From NCBI RefSeq assembly GCF_910592395.1, contig NC_088320.1, positions 3,162,001 to 3,226,000 of the forward strand: 64,000 nt of DNA, read 5' to 3'. The stretch is from Lineus longissimus. Taxonomy: Eukaryota; Nemertea; Pilidiophora; Heteronemertea; Lineidae. The position numbers and the translations under genes were made by a program. Every line of letters begins with the position of its first letter. Within the stretch, counting starts at the first letter, position 1. Shown here in pieces: positions 62,270 through 64,000 of the stretch. The notes beneath the pieces are model-generated. The model saw only the letters and a list, made by a program, of their open reading frames with translations, was not told the DNA's origin and searched no databases.

Positions 62270-63078
62270 GGGTAGTTGTAAAACAAGAAACACAGAAACG
62301 AAACAGAAACACAGAAACGCAGAAACGAAACGCAGAAACGAAAATCAAACGGGTTTTCATAAAAGTTGGAATCAAGCGGCACGCCGATACTTTCCTTGCC
62401 CAATAGGTACCGTTGCGTAGAATAGTTTTTTGGCGAAATATTGCGCAAAGTCCAGTAAGCCAAGTACCAGGATCATTCTACAAATCCCGTCTGATGCAGC
62501 ACTAAATGCAAGGTACGGTACCAGTACATGGGTGAATCATTTCGACGTTATGTGAGGCGTGAGAGACCAATTTTGGCGACTAGAATAGAGTAAAGTGTGG
62601 GGGGGGGGGGGGCGGGCACTAGACTTGGACTTGGAGTAACTCAATCTTGCCTGCCCAGCTGCTGCCTTTAAATAGTCCCTTTAAATATCTGTTTATGTTA
62701 ATGAGGTTGCAGTAGGGAAGTTCAGCCTAGTGTCGTGCACAGGCCATGGAATGTACAAAAGAACAGGACTCGCTATTCGAAGGACTATTTTCTATTTACG
62801 CCGTGTAGTACATACATGTAGTGTATTGGCACGATCAAGGCCGGATGCTGCCAATCTGCGCACACGTTGATGAGGCTAAAAGGGGTATTGGGAAATGAGC
62901 ATTCCTCCTTCCATTCCGACTGAATACCAGTTTTAGTTACACCCGCGTTCGCGGCCACAACCATGGCAACAAGATGGAGTCTGCAGACCAGAATTCGCCA
63001 CAAGACTGGTTTCTGCGTTTCGTTTCTGTGTTTCTGTGTTTCTGTTTCGTTTCTGTGTTTCTTGTTTTACAACTACCC
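62270..63078. mobile_element. 809-bp DNA transposon remnant with 70-bp terminal inverted repeats
   Basis: Arms 62270-62339 and 63009-63078 start GGGTAGTTGTAAAACAAG and are inverted copies with one mismatch in 70 positions. CTTCCATGT directly flanks both ends (62261-62269, 63079-63087), a 9-bp target duplication. The arms consist largely of AGAAAC-based short repeats. The 669-bp interior has a G14 run (62599-62612) and a CAACCATGGCAAC word (62958-62970) close to an RFX X-box. Its open frames are short and lack transposase similarity, so it is non-autonomous. Long arms with a 9-bp duplication fit Mutator-like elements best; that assignment is inferred. Confidence 0.85.
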
Positions 63079-63332
63079 CTTCCATGTACACCTGCAATGC
63101 ATTTCCATTTGTATGTAAATAGATCTATTTTTGGACGCAACTCAGTCCCTCACAAACTTGGGTCGATTTCGCCACAACAACGATGATTACTCGTAATTTC
63201 AGCGGGCATGACTACGGACATCCAGTGACGCAGCAAAAAGGAGGGACGGTACAGCCAGAGAAGAAGTAGCAACAACTCGCAAAACAGGATCATTGTTTGT
63301 TGAGGTTTTTTCTCTGCAAAATTTTTGCCAAA

Positions 63333-63971
63333 ATGAGTGCTTTAGGCTTCACTGATGCGGATTTTCAGTGTGCCTGTGAAGAACTTCACACCCCAAAGCT
63401 CACGGAGGAGTGGAGTTTTTTTACAGAATCACACGATATCAAAATTTATCGCAGTTATAATGAGGTTAGAATTTTGACAGTTGTTTATTTCTGAGGGCAG
63501 TGAGGCTGCTGCATGACAGCAGTGGCCAGTGCTGTCTCTACTAAGTCACTGTATATACATATCGTGCACAATCAGGCTTGGTGTTAGCATTGTGATGGCA
63601 TTAGTCTTAAAACGATGAAGAATAGGGCCTAACCTGCGCGTGCTGTGCCACACACCTTATAATGAATGTCAACGAGACGCTGCAACAAGGTCTAGGGATT
63701 GCATGATCGAGGAGGACGTGTCTCTACGTTCTTGACTAAAAAAAACGGATAAAAGACTTCTGAATCAGTTAATTGATTGATTTATTGAGAAGATCTATAC
63801 TGCATGGCCTTGGCCATTGGTGCAGCATTCAACCAAATATTTCTTAATTGCAGATTTCTGGCCTCTATTCCTACAAAGTTTACGGAGAATTAAGAGAAGT
63901 CTTACCAGAAGTGTGTTCAGATGTTTATATGGATTTGGAATACAGAAAAAAATGGGACAGCTATGTCAAAG
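63333..63971 (+). CDS. PCTP: PCTP/STARD2-like phosphatidylcholine transfer protein, 5' part
   Basis: START-domain protein that carries phosphatidylcholine between membranes in the cytosol. Two exons are visible: 63333-63464 (ATG in GCCAAAATGAG context, MSALGFTDADFQCACEELHT) and 63854-63971, which ends in phase 1 at a GTATAC donor near the window edge. Residues 1-83 cover the N-terminal helix (EELHTPKLTEEWSFFTESHD), IKIYRSYNEISGLYSYKVYG and CSDVYMDLEYRKKWDSYVK. They align with human PCTP (CAELQQPALAGADW, GLYEYKVFG, DIYMDSDYRKQWDQYVK). The exon 1 donor is weak (GAG|GTTAGA) but exactly placed by homology. The rest of the START domain lies beyond the window. STARD7/STARD10 are less likely relatives because the protein starts directly at the START domain. 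Confidence 0.88.
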
Positions 63972-64000
63972 GTATACGAAAGTTTTTTAAAACTCGTCGT

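Larger units (their letters stand above)
59822..63332. other. PA2G4 3' UTR and PA2G4-PCTP intergenic region
   Basis: The PA2G4 3' UTR probably ends after one of two AATAAA signals (60283, 60897). At 61251-61415 a degenerate TCCGATTGAAGACC repeat occurs four times; its open frame (61253-61495) shows no known protein. The 809-bp inverted-repeat element fills 62270-63078. The PCTP promoter should lie in the last 250 bp. Confidence 0.7.

Noticed and set aside
62142-62463. Cys/Phe-rich repetitive minus-strand frames (RFCVSF-like)
   Set aside because: Translation of the AGAAAC repeats in the left arm of the 809-bp element, not a protein gene.
1-64000. CRISPR arrays, tRNA, rRNA, bacterial operons
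   Set aside because: No regularly spaced identical repeats, no convincing tRNA A/B boxes, and the gene structure is plainly eukaryotic.

Overview
The window is nuclear DNA from an invertebrate metazoan. Four genes are readable, and all are split into exons with GT-AG introns that keep the reading frame across every junction. There are no bacterial features: no operons, ribosome binding sites or CRISPR array. No tRNA or rRNA gene was seen. The protein families (MNX homeobox, CLASP, PA2G4, PCTP) are bilaterian. Large introns, frequent TACATGTA-like words and many small inverted-repeat elements suggest a marine invertebrate, perhaps a lophotrochozoan, but the phylum cannot be fixed from this sequence.

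Layout. (1) 1-4686, plus strand: the 3' half of an MNX (HB9/exex-type) homeobox gene. Two coding exons are visible, split at homeodomain residues 44/45; the first exon(s) lie upstream of the window. (2) 4687-12704: about 8 kb between the convergently transcribed MNX and CLASP genes, holding degenerate tandem repeats, a MITE, a GC-richer block and unusually many CACGTG E-boxes. (3) 54003 down to 12705, minus strand: a complete CLASP gene of 33 coding exons, predicted at 1412 residues, with TOG1, TOG2, an SxIP-bearing basic/serine-rich linker, TOG3 and the C-terminal CLIP-interaction domain. A separate in-phase first exon at 42876-42732 predicts a short isoform without TOG1, the architecture known for vertebrate short CLASP isoforms. 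(4) 54004-56146: a divergent promoter region between CLASP and PA2G4. (5) 56147-59821, plus strand: a complete PA2G4 (EBP1) gene of 11 coding exons and 394 residues. (6) 59822-63332: the PA2G4 3' region, then an 809-bp terminal-inverted-repeat element. (7) 63333 to the window end, plus strand: the first two exons of a PCTP/STARD2-like START-domain gene that runs off the edge.

The four genes have unrelated jobs: neural transcription factor, microtubule plus-end regulator, ribosome/growth factor and lipid transfer protein. They are not a pathway cluster. The most interesting observations are structural: near-matching sequence blocks in inverted orientation at the start regions of CLASP and PA2G4; an apparently young 809-bp transposon with 70-bp inverted repeats and a 9-bp target duplication just upstream of PCTP; a foldback MITE inserted in one copy of a local duplication whose other copy keeps the empty site; a second MITE family with two copies; and a coding-like but unidentified block nested in a CLASP intron.
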